Source of the DNA: Clostridium cadaveris
Lineage (GTDB): Bacteria > Bacillota > Clostridia > Clostridiales > Clostridiaceae
Direction of reading: 5' to 3'
Length of the DNA stretch: 64,000 nt
Assembly: GCF_020911725.1 (NCBI RefSeq)
Contig: NZ_CP076620.1
Location: forward strand, 294,501 to 358,500
The notes under the pieces were generated by a model. That model did no database searches, was not told the origin of the DNA, and saw only the letters and a list, made by a program, of their open reading frames with translations. The position numbers and the translations under genes were made by a program. Shown here in pieces: positions 35,027 to 44,424 of this stretch. How positions within the stretch are numbered: the first letter of the stretch is position 1; every line of letters starts with the position of its first letter.

Positions 35027-36268
35027 TCAAATAATTGCTTTAAGGAATGTTATTGTAAAAGTAGAGCCAACATCCTTTACACTCTCTACTTTGATATATC
35101 CACCTTGGCTTTCGATTATAGATTTTGACATGGCAAGCCCAATACCTATACTGTCTGATTTTGAGGAGGTTGATCCTTTATAGAATCTTTCAAATATATG
35201 AGGAAGATCATTAGGTGCTATACCTTCACCCTTATCTTTTATAATAATTTCGCTATATACATTTGTATCACAAATAGATATATCTATGCAGGAATTTTCG
35301 GCAGAATGCTCTAAGCAGTTTTTTAAGATATTTATAACAGCTTCTAGAGTCCATTCCTTATCGCCAACAAAGAAACCATGACCTTTTATGGAAATAGATT
35401 GGCTTTTCATTTGCATAGTAGGTTTTAAAGAGTTGGAAGCACCGAGAACTATCTCTTTTAAATCTATATTAATCTTTTTAAAATCTATAGAACCAGCTTC
35501 AATTCGTGCTAGTTTTAGAAGACTTTTTATTAGAAAATCCATTCTCTCAAGTTGTAGACTGCATTTAGTTAGGAAATCTTCTCTAATATTAGGTTTCATA
35601 TTGTTGTCATCAAGCATCAAATCATTGAGCATTATAAGAGAGGTCATTGGCGTTTTTAGCTGATGAGATATATCTGTCATGGTAGTCTGAAGGAAAATCT
35701 TTTCCTTTTTCAATTTTTCTAAATTCTCCTTAACTATAGAGCTAAGCTTATTAAATTCCAGTCCAAGCCGACCTAGATCACCTTCTATATTTTCGTTAAT
35801 TCTATTAGAAAAATCACCTTCTACAACTTTTTCAGCTGCATAACTAACTTTGTTTATAAAATCATATATTTCTTTAAGAGTCAGATAAATAAGTGCGGAC
35901 AATAGTATTATTGCAAAACCTAAAAACACATTAAAAGAGGTTAGGAGTTTTACCGAACTTTTATTGAAAAAAGGGTTTAAGATTATATCTATATTTTTAT
36001 CAAAACCATAATCTTTTAGAATGTTTTTACCAGCTTCTATATCATTAGGGCTTGGGGCATAAAGAAAGTTACTGACAAGGGATTTATCTAAATAAGGATT
36101 AGACGAGTAGAGCCTTCCTATAAAACCCTGTTGACTTTCTATAATATTATTGCTTATATTTTTCAAATTAACATAGGTTATTATATTTAAACCTAGAAAG
36201 AGTAAAAGGGATATTACCAAGAGTCTTAGAGAAAACTTCTTAAACTCTGGATTCTTAAAAACTTCCAT
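35027..36268 (-). CDS. Membrane sensor histidine kinase
   Basis: 413 residues. Start ATG at 36268 is preceded by AAGGAGG with 7-bp spacing; the frame extends to 36286 without a better site. Seen: membrane segment 1 (about 12-34), an extracytoplasmic sensor of about 80 residues, membrane segment 2, HAMP, the H-box MTDISHQLKTPM, and ATPase N and G boxes (NILKNCLEHS, DKGEGIAP, IGIGLAMSK). Known: phosphorylates its cognate regulator. Overlaps the response regulator gene by 14 bases. The short sensor does not reveal the signal; nearby FtsX-type ABC genes suggest an antimicrobial or envelope cue. Confidence 0.93.
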   Translation of the reverse strand: MEVFKNPEFKKFSLRLLVISLLLFLGLNIITYVNLKNISNNIIESQQGFIGRLYSSNPYLDKSLVSNFLYAPSPNDIEAGKNILKDYGFDKNIDIILNPFFNKSSVKLLTSFNVFLGFAIILLSALIYLTLKEIYDFINKVSYAAEKVVEGDFSNRINENIEGDLGRLGLEFNKLSSIVKENLEKLKKEKIFLQTTMTDISHQLKTPMTSLIMLNDLMLDDNNMKPNIREDFLTKCSLQLERMDFLIKSLLKLARIEAGSIDFKKINIDLKEIVLGASNSLKPTMQMKSQSISIKGHGFFVGDKEWTLEAVINILKNCLEHSAENSCIDISICDTNVYSEIIIKDKGEGIAPNDLPHIFERFYKGSTSSKSDSIGIGLAMSKSIIESQGGYIKVESVKDVGSTFTITFLKAII

Positions 36269-36968
36269 TGTAATTGCCTCCTTCATTTACATCCCATTTA
36301 TAGCCAATGCCTCTTACAGTAAGTATAAATTTAGGCTCTACAGGGTTACCCTCAATCTTTTCCCTAAGCCTTTTTATATAAACAGTGAGCGTATTGTCAT
36401 TGACAAAATCGCCTTGAAAATCCCAAAGGCTAGCCAATATCTGGTTTCTCGATAACACTGCTTTAGGATTTTTGCATAAAGTGAGAAGAAGCTTATACTC
36501 AAGAGTTGTCAGCATCAAATCTTCACCATTTTTCGTAACTTTGCCCTCTAAAGTAAATACAGAAATATCATTAAAATTCAATATAGCATTATTTTTCTCG
36601 CTGCTAATACCACGACGTCTAAGCACCGCATTTATTCTTGACATGAGCTCCTTTAGTCTAAATGGTTTTGATATATAATCATCACCACCTAAGTCAAGGC
36701 CCATTACAACATTAACCTCGTCATCTAACGCTGTTAAAAAGATTATAGGAATATCTGATTTTTCTCTTACTTCCTTGCAAAATTCATAGCCGTTTCCATC
36801 AGGAAGCATGACATCTAAAAGCATAAGGTGAAAATCCTCATTTCTCAAAGTATTTCGAGCTTCCTCCAGTGATTTTGCTTCCCTAACTAAGAAGCCTTCC
36901 TGCTCCAAGCTATATTTAATCCCTAAGATTATTGTGCTGTCATCTTCTATAACTAAAATTTTATTCAT
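36255..36968 (-). CDS. OmpR/PhoB-type response regulator
   Basis: 237 residues. ATG at 36968 is chosen (GGAG 9 bases upstream) rather than the in-frame ATG at 36983. Seen: receiver domain with acidic pocket VIEDDST and phosphorylated Asp in LMLLDVMLPDGNG, then a winged-helix DNA-binding domain ending in TVRGIGYKW. Known: such regulators bind direct or inverted repeats near -35 boxes. It precedes and overlaps its kinase gene. A TGAC-N6-GTCA palindrome lies 83 bp upstream (37051-37066), and a near copy precedes the ABC operon at 39384, which suggests autoregulation and a target. Confidence 0.94.
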   Translation of the reverse strand: MNKILVIEDDSTIILGIKYSLEQEGFLVREAKSLEEARNTLRNEDFHLMLLDVMLPDGNGYEFCKEVREKSDIPIIFLTALDDEVNVVMGLDLGGDDYISKPFRLKELMSRINAVLRRRGISSEKNNAILNFNDISVFTLEGKVTKNGEDLMLTTLEYKLLLTLCKNPKAVLSRNQILASLWDFQGDFVNDNTLTVYIKRLREKIEGNPVEPKFILTVRGIGYKWDVNEGGNYNGSF

Positions 36969-37050
36969 ATCATCAATCTCCAATTAATCATAGTATCATT
37001 ACTTTAATTCTATAAGAAAAGCCATATTAATACTACGGGGTAGAGGAAAT

Positions 37051-37066
37051 ATGACTAAATTGTCAT
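37051..37066. promoter_or_regulatory. Operator-like palindrome upstream of the response regulator
   Basis: ATGACTAAATTGTCAT is a near-perfect palindrome in the region between the response regulator and the divergent small membrane protein gene. GTGACTAAACTGTCAC at 39288 differs in three of 16 bases and keeps the symmetry at its ends, which supports a shared DNA-binding protein. Confidence 0.55.
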
Positions 37067-37183
37067 ATAGATTCGTGATTTAATAAAATAAGCAAATGTA
37101 CATAGATATTAGGAATTTATTGTGTAATTTTCCATAAAATTATATAATAATATTATGATATATTATATATAAGGGGAGTTTTT

Positions 37184-37666
37184 ATGAATAAAAAGAGTTT
37201 GAAGATACTCATAGGGGCTTTTGCAGTAATATTTTTTCTTGGGATTTTTGTGACCTACAAAATAACTACAAATACAAAACCAATAGAATATAAGGTGGAT
37301 TGCTTAGCCAGTGAAATAGCACTAAGAGATATAACTATATTTTCTTCTGGAAACGATGCTTATTTGACCGGTTCATATTATTTTGAAACATTAAGATCCG
37401 AACTTAATGTGGGAGAGATAGGAGTATATATATGTATAGATGGAAAACAAATAGTAAATTTTATGATTGGTAAGCAGCCCTTTAAAGTTTCAACTAAAAC
37501 TGGAATAGTTGGAGTGTCTAAGATAATAAAGAATTTGAAGATAACTGATGAATCTATAATGAGTATAGACATGAGATATGAAGTAAATGGAGAAGGGAAA
37601 GAATTTCATCAAGATATAGAATTAAAGAATTGTAAAAATAAGAATCAGCCATTAGAGCTTAGATAG
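37184..37666 (+). CDS. Small membrane-anchored protein of unknown function
   Basis: 160 residues from ATG 37184 after AAGGGGAG. Seen: an N-terminal membrane segment (about residues 8-27) with a short basic cytoplasmic end and no lipobox cysteine, then a beta-rich extracytoplasmic domain of about 130 residues with a DCLASEIALRD opening and an FMIGKQPFKV segment. I do not recognise a family. It is divergent from the two-component system and shares the palindrome-bearing region with it, so it may belong to the same regulon. It ends before a bidirectional terminator. Confidence 0.75.
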   Translation: MNKKSLKILIGAFAVIFFLGIFVTYKITTNTKPIEYKVDCLASEIALRDITIFSSGNDAYLTGSYYFETLRSELNVGEIGVYICIDGKQIVNFMIGKQPFKVSTKTGIVGVSKIIKNLKITDESIMSIDMRYEVNGEGKEFHQDIELKNCKNKNQPLELR

Positions 37667-37770
37667 AAATTTAGAAAAAATTTTAGGTTGGATTTAATTC
37701 AACAATTATAAGCAAAACAGCTGATATTATCAAAAAATAACTAATTAGCCTTTTAAAGAATTGATAAATA

Positions 37771-37806
37771 GAAGAGGATTGAAGCTTGCGGCATTCAATC
37801 CTCTTT
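37771..37806. terminator. Bidirectional terminator between convergent genes
   Basis: AGAGGATTGAA and TTCAATCCTCT form a perfect 11-bp stem with a 10-base loop, between the small membrane protein and the convergent symporter. Confidence 0.8.
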
Positions 37807-37862
37807 ATTTATATAAACGTAATTCAAATATATCGCTTAAGATTAAATCACTATATGCTGAG

Positions 37863-39101
37863 TTAAACAGCAGCTGGAGCCGTGTCCATCTTTTCTTCTT
37901 TCTTTGTTTCTAAGTTTGATACAACTATTGAGCAAGCTGCATCTCCGGTAATATTTACAACAGTTCTTCCCATATCAAAGATACGGTCAACTCCAGCAAC
38001 TAGGGCAATTCCTTCAATAGGCAGTCCAACACTTTGTAATACCATGGAAAGCATTATCATTCCAGCACCAGGTACGCCTGCTGTTCCTATAGAAGCCAAT
38101 GTTCCAGTTAGAACTATTGTAAGCATTTGAGAAGGGGTAAGTGATATTCCAAAACAAGTTGCAATAAATACTGCACATACACCTTGATATATCGCTGTTC
38201 CGTCCATGTTTATTGTAGCACCAAGTGGTAATACAAAACTTGCAATATCTTTTTTGGCACCAAGTTTTTGGCAGCATTCTAGATTTAAAGGAAGAGTTCC
38301 TACAGATGAAGCACTAGAAAATGCGAACATCATTGAAGGCATCATACCTTTAAAGAATTTCATTGGGCTAAGACCTCCAATAGCCTTAACAGTAGAAGAA
38401 TAAACAACAACTACGTGAATGATATAGCATAAATAAGCAACTAAAAGCACTTTTGCTAAAGAACCTAAAATTTGAGGACCGTTAGTTGCAACAACAGGTG
38501 CAATAAGAGCAAAGACTCCTATTGGAGAGAGTTTTATTATAAATGCCATTATTTTCATTGAAACGTCATTTAAACTTTCTACTAAGGCTGCTGCTGGTTT
38601 TCCTTTTTCTCCTGCAAGGATAATTCCAAAACCGAAGAAAAGTGCTATTACTATTATTTGAAGCATATTTGCACTTACAAATGGTGCTGCTATATTTGAT
38701 GGAAATATTCCTATTATAGTATCTGAAAGGCTTGTTGTACCTTTAACTTCATAGGCAAGGTTTGATGTTTCCAAAACTGTGAAGGAACCTTTGAATAAGT
38801 TGGCAAAGAATAAACCAACCATGATTGCACATGCAGTAGTACATAAATAAAATATAACAGTTTTTATTCCGATGGATCCGACCTTTTTAATATCTTTCAT
38901 AGAAATAACTCCGCTTATTATTGAAAATAAAACAACAGGAACGACTATGAATTTCACAAGATTTAGAAATATAGTCCCCAAAGGTTTAATATATGTATCA
39001 ACTATGGCTGCATTCCCCATAAAACATATTCCTACAACTATTCCTAAAGCAAGACTAATAAAAATCCAAGTGGCCAGTGATAATTTTTTTCTTTCTTTCA
39101 T
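37863..39101 (-). CDS. Dicarboxylate/amino acid:cation symporter (DAACS, GltP/GltT-like)
   Basis: 412 residues. Seen: membrane segments throughout, a serine-rich hairpin segment AFSSASSVGTLPLNLE, the NMDGTAIYQG substrate-cation motif and a later GVPGAGMIMLS hairpin region, as in GltPh. Known: Na+ or H+-coupled uptake of glutamate, aspartate, other dicarboxylates, or serine/threonine. Start at 39101 follows AAGGGGAG. Single gene between convergent and divergent neighbours; substrate cannot be decided by eye. Confidence 0.93.
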   Translation of the reverse strand: MKERKKLSLATWIFISLALGIVVGICFMGNAAIVDTYIKPLGTIFLNLVKFIVVPVVLFSIISGVISMKDIKKVGSIGIKTVIFYLCTTACAIMVGLFFANLFKGSFTVLETSNLAYEVKGTTSLSDTIIGIFPSNIAAPFVSANMLQIIVIALFFGFGIILAGEKGKPAAALVESLNDVSMKIMAFIIKLSPIGVFALIAPVVATNGPQILGSLAKVLLVAYLCYIIHVVVVYSSTVKAIGGLSPMKFFKGMMPSMMFAFSSASSVGTLPLNLECCQKLGAKKDIASFVLPLGATINMDGTAIYQGVCAVFIATCFGISLTPSQMLTIVLTGTLASIGTAGVPGAGMIMLSMVLQSVGLPIEGIALVAGVDRIFDMGRTVVNITGDAACSIVVSNLETKKEEKMDTAPAAV

Positions 39102-39287
39102 AATAAACTCCCCTTAAAAACAAAATTTGAAATTACTTATATTAAATTCTTGCAATTTACAAATAAAATTATAACATAATCTAATTAAAATGCAAGAAAT
39201 AAATGTTGGAAAATTCATTTGTATAGCAAAATGAATATGTGTGCTATAGTAATCATTTACATAAACAAAGAACATATTAGGCTTTTT

Positions 39288-39303
39288 GTGACTAAACTGT
39301 CAC
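39288..39303. promoter_or_regulatory. Operator-like palindrome upstream of the ABC operon
   Basis: GTGACTAAACTGTCAC, an inverted repeat closely matching the one at 37051. A TATAAT box at 39336-39341 puts it just upstream of the expected -35 region, the usual place for an activator of the OmpR class. Confidence 0.55.
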
Positions 39304-39383
39304 TTAAAAATCATCTTATAGTAAGATTGACAGTCTATAATTAAGTTAAGAATTAAAGATATAGAAGTTTAGGAGGAAAACAA

Positions 39384-40076
39384 ATGGAGATTTTAAGAAC
39401 GGAAAATTTGTGTAAGAGCTATAAAGAAGGCGAAAACAAAGTCCATGCATTAAAGGATGTTAACATAAGTATAAATAAAGGAGAATTCGTTGCTATAGTC
39501 GGACCATCAGGATCTGGAAAGAGTACGTTGCTACATCTTTTAGGGGGAGTGGATAGACCTACCTCAGGAAAGGTATTTATAAATGGAGTTGACATATATT
39601 CTTTAAATGAAAAGGACTTAGCTATATTTAGAAGAAGACAAGTGGGACTTATATTTCAATTTTATAATCTAATACCAGTTCTTACTGCGGAGGAAAATGT
39701 TACTCTTCCACTTATACTTGATAATAAGAAACCTGATAAAGAATTTATGGATGATCTTATAAGGACACTAGAGCTTCAAGATAGAAGAACTCATCTTCCA
39801 TCACAGCTTTCAGGAGGACAACAACAGAGGGTTTCTATAGGGAGAGCTATTATGTACAAACCATCCATAGTACTTGCAGATGAGCCTACAGGAAATCTGG
39901 ATAGCAAGAATTCTAAGGAAATTATGGAATTACTAAAGCTTTCAGTTAGAAAGTATAACGAGACATTAATAGTTATAACTCATGATATAAACATAGCAGC
40001 TACAGCTGATAGAATTATTCACATAGAAGATGGAGAAATTACAATTATGAGAGGTGAGGAAAATGAAAAGCTATAA
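39384..40076 (+). CDS. ABC transporter ATP-binding protein (MacB/BceA type)
   Basis: 230 residues from ATG 39384 after AGGAGG. Seen: Walker A GPSGSGKST, Q-loop [14 protein letters not shown], signature LSGGQQQRVSIGRA, Walker B VLADEPTGNLD, H-loop THD. Known: partners of FtsX-type permeases such as BceAB, which protect against cell-wall-active peptides. It overlaps the permease gene, and the palindrome upstream links it to the two-component system 2.3 kb away. Inferred: regulated stress or resistance transporter. Confidence 0.93.
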   Translation: MEILRTENLCKSYKEGENKVHALKDVNISINKGEFVAIVGPSGSGKSTLLHLLGGVDRPTSGKVFINGVDIYSLNEKDLAIFRRRQVGLIFQFYNLIPVLTAEENVTLPLILDNKKPDKEFMDDLIRTLELQDRRTHLPSQLSGGQQQRVSIGRAIMYKPSIVLADEPTGNLDSKNSKEIMELLKLSVRKYNETLIVITHDINIAATADRIIHIEDGEITIMRGEENEKL

Positions 40077-42663
40077 AGAACTCACCCAAAGATATTTAAA
40101 AGCAAACAAGAAAAGGACTATACTAACAATAGGAGGTATAGCAATTTCTGTTGCATTGATATTTGCCATAGGGTCATTATTAGAAAGTTTAAATAAAAGA
40201 CAGCTTAATGACACAATAAAATCAAATGGAAATTATCATGCTGCTTTTATGGATGTTACATCTTCACAAGCGGAGAAACTTAAAAATTCTGTAGAGGTAA
40301 AGGAAGCGGGGATAAGCAGGACTTTAGGGACAGCTTTAATACATGAAGATAAAAATAATAAAGATACAGATGAATGGCTTAACAATGCATATGTTGAGGT
40401 AAAGGCCTATGAGGATAAAACTTTTAATATATACAATGTAGAGCTTGAGAAGGGAAATTATCCTAAAGATTCTAGTGAGATATTACTTCCGGAAGCAGTT
40501 TTAAATATATTTGGAAAGTCTATAGGAGATACTATAGAGCTTGAGATAGGAGAAAGATATTCTCCTACAAATGGAGTGATTTTAGATAACAACTCTTATA
40601 GTGATGATGAAATTATAAGAAATACAATAAAAAAGACATATACTATAGTTGGAGTTCGAAAGAAAACTTTTGCTGAAGGACCAAAAACATATAGAGGAAT
40701 AACTCATTTAGATGATACAAGCATTTATGATGGACACTACAATGTAAGTGTAATAATGAAAAAACCTAAGCATACTTATGACACTACAAAGAAGATGGCT
40801 GAAAACTTAAATTTTAATAAAATAAAATTAAAAAATGGTGAGGAAGGCTACAACATAGAGTATAACGAAAATCTTTTAAGGCTTATTGGCGACAGTATAA
40901 AAGAAAATTATAATGCAAGTAGAGATAGGATAATAGTAGTAATCATAGGACTTGTTATACTAAGTACAATAGCTACAATCTATAACTCCTTTAATATATC
41001 AGTTATGGAGAGGAAAAAAGAATTTGGTACACTAAGATCTATTGGAGCAACACCAACTCAAATAAGGAGTATAGTGTTTAGAGAAGGCTTTTTCATGGCC
41101 TCTATAGCTATACCTATAGGAATGATTGTTGGTTATTTTGGACTGCTTGTTTTGTTAAAGCTTCTAACTATATTCCTTTCAACTGTTATGAATAAGATGG
41201 AACTTGCAGGAATTGGCGCTACAATTACGCTGAGACTTGTAATTATAACTTTAGTGATATCTATAATTACAGTATTTTTATCAGCTTATATTCCAGCAAA
41301 AAAGGCAGGGAAAATTTCGCCTATAGAAGCTATAAGGAATACAACTGATATAAAAGTTGGAAAACTTAAGAGTGGAAAGCTTTCTTCAAAATTGTTTAAA
41401 GCAGAGGGATATCTTGCTAGCAGGAATCTCAGAAGAAATAAAAAGAAATTTAGAATAACTATATTTTCAATAGCTATAAGCATAGTTTTATTTATAGTTT
41501 TTAACAGCTTTGTTTCCATGAGTTTGAAAGTAAATAACTTTACTGCAAGATATACTCCAAATTATAGCTGTTATTTTGGAAGCAGTACTTTGAGTCCATC
41601 AGAAGACGATATAAAAGCTATAAAATCATTTAGAGGAGTAGATAAAGTTTATTCCAAGCTTTTTAGCAGTGCGATAGTTAGCGTAGATGATAACAAACTA
41701 AATCAAAAAGCTGATTTAAGCAATTTAAAGGACCCTGAATCAAATCAGATAAATTTATATAATAGTAGTTTTGTATATCCTGGTGAGGATGGAATCAAAG
41801 AACTAAAGAAAAATATTTCTAAAGGAGAATTTGATGAAGTATCACTTGAAAAGGAAAATGGAGTTATACTTTTTCAGACAAACATTAGCAGAAATGCGGG
41901 GAAATCCACATATGTGGATTATACAACCTATGACGTTGGGGATTATATAAAATTTTATTATAATCATGATGATTATAATTCAGAAAAAGCTCCTGAGAAG
42001 GTTAAGGTTATGGGAATAATTGAAGCTCCATTTGGACCCTTCGACTATAAGGAAGGGGGGGTAACTATGTTTACTACAAAAAAGGTTTTAGAGAATATAA
42101 AAATGGATAACGGTGGTAAAATATCATCATTAGCTATTGAAACTTTAGATAATGAGGACGAAGGATTAAAGACATATTTAAAGGATATTACAAAGAAAAA
42201 TAATGGATATTTTAATGATACTAAGGAAAATGCTAGAGAAGAAAAACAATTTCAAATCATGATGCAGATATTTTTATATGGCTTTGTAGCTGTAATAAGT
42301 CTTATTTCAGCTATAAATATAATAAATACGATTACTACAAATGTCCTTCTTAGAAAAAAAGAATTATCAATGCTTCAAGCTGTTGGAATGACTACAAAGG
42401 ATATGCACAAAAGTATATATCTAGAATCGCTATTTTGCACATTTACAGCTTGGGTTTATGGAACTATAGTAGGGGCAGGAATATCTTACTTCCTATATGG
42501 AACTGCAAGTAAATCTGTAGAATTCAAATGGGATGCACCAATAGAAGCTATATTTATATCGCTTATAGGATCAATAATCATAAGTTTAATTGCTGGAATT
42601 ATTCCAATAAGAAAGCTTAGAAAAGAAAATATAATAGAAAATATACGAAGAGAAAGTATATAA
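40063..42663 (+). CDS. FtsX-family ABC permease
   Basis: 866 residues. ATG 40063 is favoured because AGGTGAGG sits just upstream; GTG 40054 lies inside that site. Seen: N-terminal membrane segment, extracytoplasmic domain, FtsX block 1 (about 290-430, with ERKKEFGTLRSIGATPTQIR), a central membrane segment near 470, a second extracytoplasmic domain, and FtsX block 2 (about 735-860, LRKKELSMLQAVGMTTKDM). The double-FtsX form differs from BceB (ten segments with one large loop) and is nearer to MacB-like or YknZ/SalY-like exporters. It overlaps its ATPase by 14 bases. Confidence 0.92.
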   Translation: MKSYKELTQRYLKANKKRTILTIGGIAISVALIFAIGSLLESLNKRQLNDTIKSNGNYHAAFMDVTSSQAEKLKNSVEVKEAGISRTLGTALIHEDKNNKDTDEWLNNAYVEVKAYEDKTFNIYNVELEKGNYPKDSSEILLPEAVLNIFGKSIGDTIELEIGERYSPTNGVILDNNSYSDDEIIRNTIKKTYTIVGVRKKTFAEGPKTYRGITHLDDTSIYDGHYNVSVIMKKPKHTYDTTKKMAENLNFNKIKLKNGEEGYNIEYNENLLRLIGDSIKENYNASRDRIIVVIIGLVILSTIATIYNSFNISVMERKKEFGTLRSIGATPTQIRSIVFREGFFMASIAIPIGMIVGYFGLLVLLKLLTIFLSTVMNKMELAGIGATITLRLVIITLVISIITVFLSAYIPAKKAGKISPIEAIRNTTDIKVGKLKSGKLSSKLFKAEGYLASRNLRRNKKKFRITIFSIAISIVLFIVFNSFVSMSLKVNNFTARYTPNYSCYFGSSTLSPSEDDIKAIKSFRGVDKVYSKLFSSAIVSVDDNKLNQKADLSNLKDPESNQINLYNSSFVYPGEDGIKELKKNISKGEFDEVSLEKENGVILFQTNISRNAGKSTYVDYTTYDVGDYIKFYYNHDDYNSEKAPEKVKVMGIIEAPFGPFDYKEGGVTMFTTKKVLENIKMDNGGKISSLAIETLDNEDEGLKTYLKDITKKNNGYFNDTKENAREEKQFQIMMQIFLYGFVAVISLISAINIINTITTNVLLRKKELSMLQAVGMTTKDMHKSIYLESLFCTFTAWVYGTIVGAGISYFLYGTASKSVEFKWDAPIEAIFISLIGSIIISLIAGIIPIRKLRKENIIENIRRESI

Positions 42664-42671
42664 AGATAGTT

Positions 42672-42702
42672 AAAGCAATGGTATTAAAAGTATCATTGCT
42701 TT
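42672..42702 (+). terminator. Weak terminator after the ABC operon
   Basis: AAAGCAATG with two further pairs matches CATTGCTTT, but the following tract is TTTATATT, so termination may be partial. Confidence 0.5.
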
Positions 42703-42752
42703 ATATTATAATGTACTTAAAGAAGTATTATATGCAAAGGGAGGTAAAAATA

Positions 42753-43004
42753 ATGAAGTGCCCATATTGTAATAATGACATGAATAAAGGTGTAATAATT
42801 GGTGATAGAATAGGATTGGATTTTATTCCTGATAATGCGAAAAGAAAATTTTTGGTGTTTCCTGAAAGAATTAAATTAAAAGGCTTTTTAGATGAAAACT
42901 TAACAGCATATTATTGCAGTAATTGTTATAAAATTATAATTAATATCAATAAAGATAAAGATTTAATAACCATAAACGTTGACAATAAACTTTGTCGGCA
43001 TTAA
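42753..43004 (+). CDS. Small zinc-ribbon protein
   Basis: 83 residues from ATG 42753 after GGGAGGT; the longer upstream frame lacks a ribosome site. Seen: two cysteine pairs, MKCPYCNNDM at the start and YYCSNCYKIII near residue 60, with GVIIGDR between. Known: this pattern matches small PF20097-like zinc-ribbon proteins found widely in Firmicutes, of unknown role. Stand-alone, 80 bp before the PatB-like gene. Confidence 0.8.
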   Translation: MKCPYCNNDMNKGVIIGDRIGLDFIPDNAKRKFLVFPERIKLKGFLDENLTAYYCSNCYKIIININKDKDLITINVDNKLCRH

Positions 43005-43083
43005 TCTAATAGTGTGAATATTGAAAAATAAGGTGTGTTTTAATGGATGCACCTTATTTGATGCATAAAATGGGGGGATTTTA

Positions 43084-44250
43084 ATGTACAATTTTGATAA
43101 TTTATTAGATAGGAGAAATACAGACTGCGTTAAGTGGGATGAGTTAGAAGATGTTTTCGGAAGTTCTGATCTTCTTCCATACTGGGTTGCAGATATGGAT
43201 TTTGAGGTGCTTCCAGAAATAAGAGAAGCTTTAGTAAAGAGGGCAGAACATGCTACCTATGGATATACTTTTGCAACAAAAGATTATTACAAAAATTTTA
43301 TTAAATGGAACAAAGAAAGAAACGATTTTGAAATAAATAAGGATGAGATAATAAGCGTTCCTGGAGTTGTATGTGCAACGAGCTTTGTAATCTATGCCTT
43401 TACACAAAAAGGAGACAAGGTACTTTTGAATACACCAATATATAATCCTTTCTTTGATGTAATAAATGCACATAAACGTGAGATGGTTACTTCAAAACTT
43501 ATTTTAAACAATGAACGATATGAAATGGATTGGGAAGACTTTGAAAATAAGCTTAAGGATAATGTAAAACTATTTATACTTTGCAGTCCTCATAATCCTG
43601 TAGGAAGAGTTTGGACTAGAGAAGAACTTGAAAAGATAGTTAAACTTTGTAAAGAAAATAATGTACTTATTTTCTCAGATGAAATACATTCAGATCTAAT
43701 ATTTCCAGGACATAAACATATACCTACATTAAATGTTTCAAAAGATGCAGAAGATATAACAATAAGTGCAATGGCACCTAGCAAGACTTTCAATATTGCG
43801 GGGCTTAAATCCTCTATGATTCTTGTAAAAAATAAGGAGCTTAAAGAAAAACTTGCTGAAGCTATAGAAGCTTTCGATTTAGGAGTTGGATTATTTGGAT
43901 ACAAAGCTACAGAGATTGCTTATGGTTATGGAGCTAAGTGGACTGATGAGCTTATTAGCTATCTTTATGAAAATGCAAAATTCGTAGTAGATTTCTTTGA
44001 GAAAAATATGCCCAAGGTTAAAGCGTACGTTCCAGATGGAACATACTTAATGTGGCTAGATTTTTCAGCTTATGGTCTTGGTCAGAAAGAGATTCTTGAA
44101 AAGCTTAAATATGAAGCAAGAGTGGCGTTAAATGATGGAGAAAAGTATGGAAAAGAAGAAGGATTAGGTTTTATGAGATTAAATATAGGAACAACCCGTG
44201 AAACCCTTAAAAAGGGGTTAGAGAGAATAAAGAAATCCTTTCAAGATTAA
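43084..44250 (+). CDS. PatB/MalY-type PLP-dependent C-S lyase
   Basis: 388 residues from ATG 43084 after a G-rich site. Seen: MYNFDNLLDRRNTDCVKWD, PYWVADMDFEV, the fold type I aminotransferase core with SDEIHSDLI, and the PLP lysine in MAPSKTFNIAGLK (about Lys234). Known: the group has cystathionine beta-lyase activity, breaking C-S bonds to give homocysteine, pyruvate and ammonia, and often acts as an aminotransferase too. Monocistronic; followed by a strong terminator. Methionine biosynthesis or cysteine-conjugate breakdown are both possible. Confidence 0.92.
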   Translation: MYNFDNLLDRRNTDCVKWDELEDVFGSSDLLPYWVADMDFEVLPEIREALVKRAEHATYGYTFATKDYYKNFIKWNKERNDFEINKDEIISVPGVVCATSFVIYAFTQKGDKVLLNTPIYNPFFDVINAHKREMVTSKLILNNERYEMDWEDFENKLKDNVKLFILCSPHNPVGRVWTREELEKIVKLCKENNVLIFSDEIHSDLIFPGHKHIPTLNVSKDAEDITISAMAPSKTFNIAGLKSSMILVKNKELKEKLAEAIEAFDLGVGLFGYKATEIAYGYGAKWTDELISYLYENAKFVVDFFEKNMPKVKAYVPDGTYLMWLDFSAYGLGQKEILEKLKYEARVALNDGEKYGKEEGLGFMRLNIGTTRETLKKGLERIKKSFQD

Positions 44251-44264
44251 ATATATTAATTATA

Positions 44265-44311
44265 CAAAAAGCTGTTATAAAACTATCATAAGTTTTATAA
44301 CAGCTTTTTAA
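44265..44311 (+). terminator. Terminator after the PatB-like gene
   Basis: AAAAAGCTGTTATAAAACT pairs perfectly with AGTTTTATAACAGCTTTTT around a 6-base loop. Confidence 0.92.
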
Positions 44312-44424
44312 TTAACCTTAAATTTTACTTAATATGGTTGATAGAGGAATTTTGACCATATATAATATTTAATATAAAGTTTAATTGAATTTAATATTAT
44401 ATTAAAGTTTGAAAGGAGAGTTTT

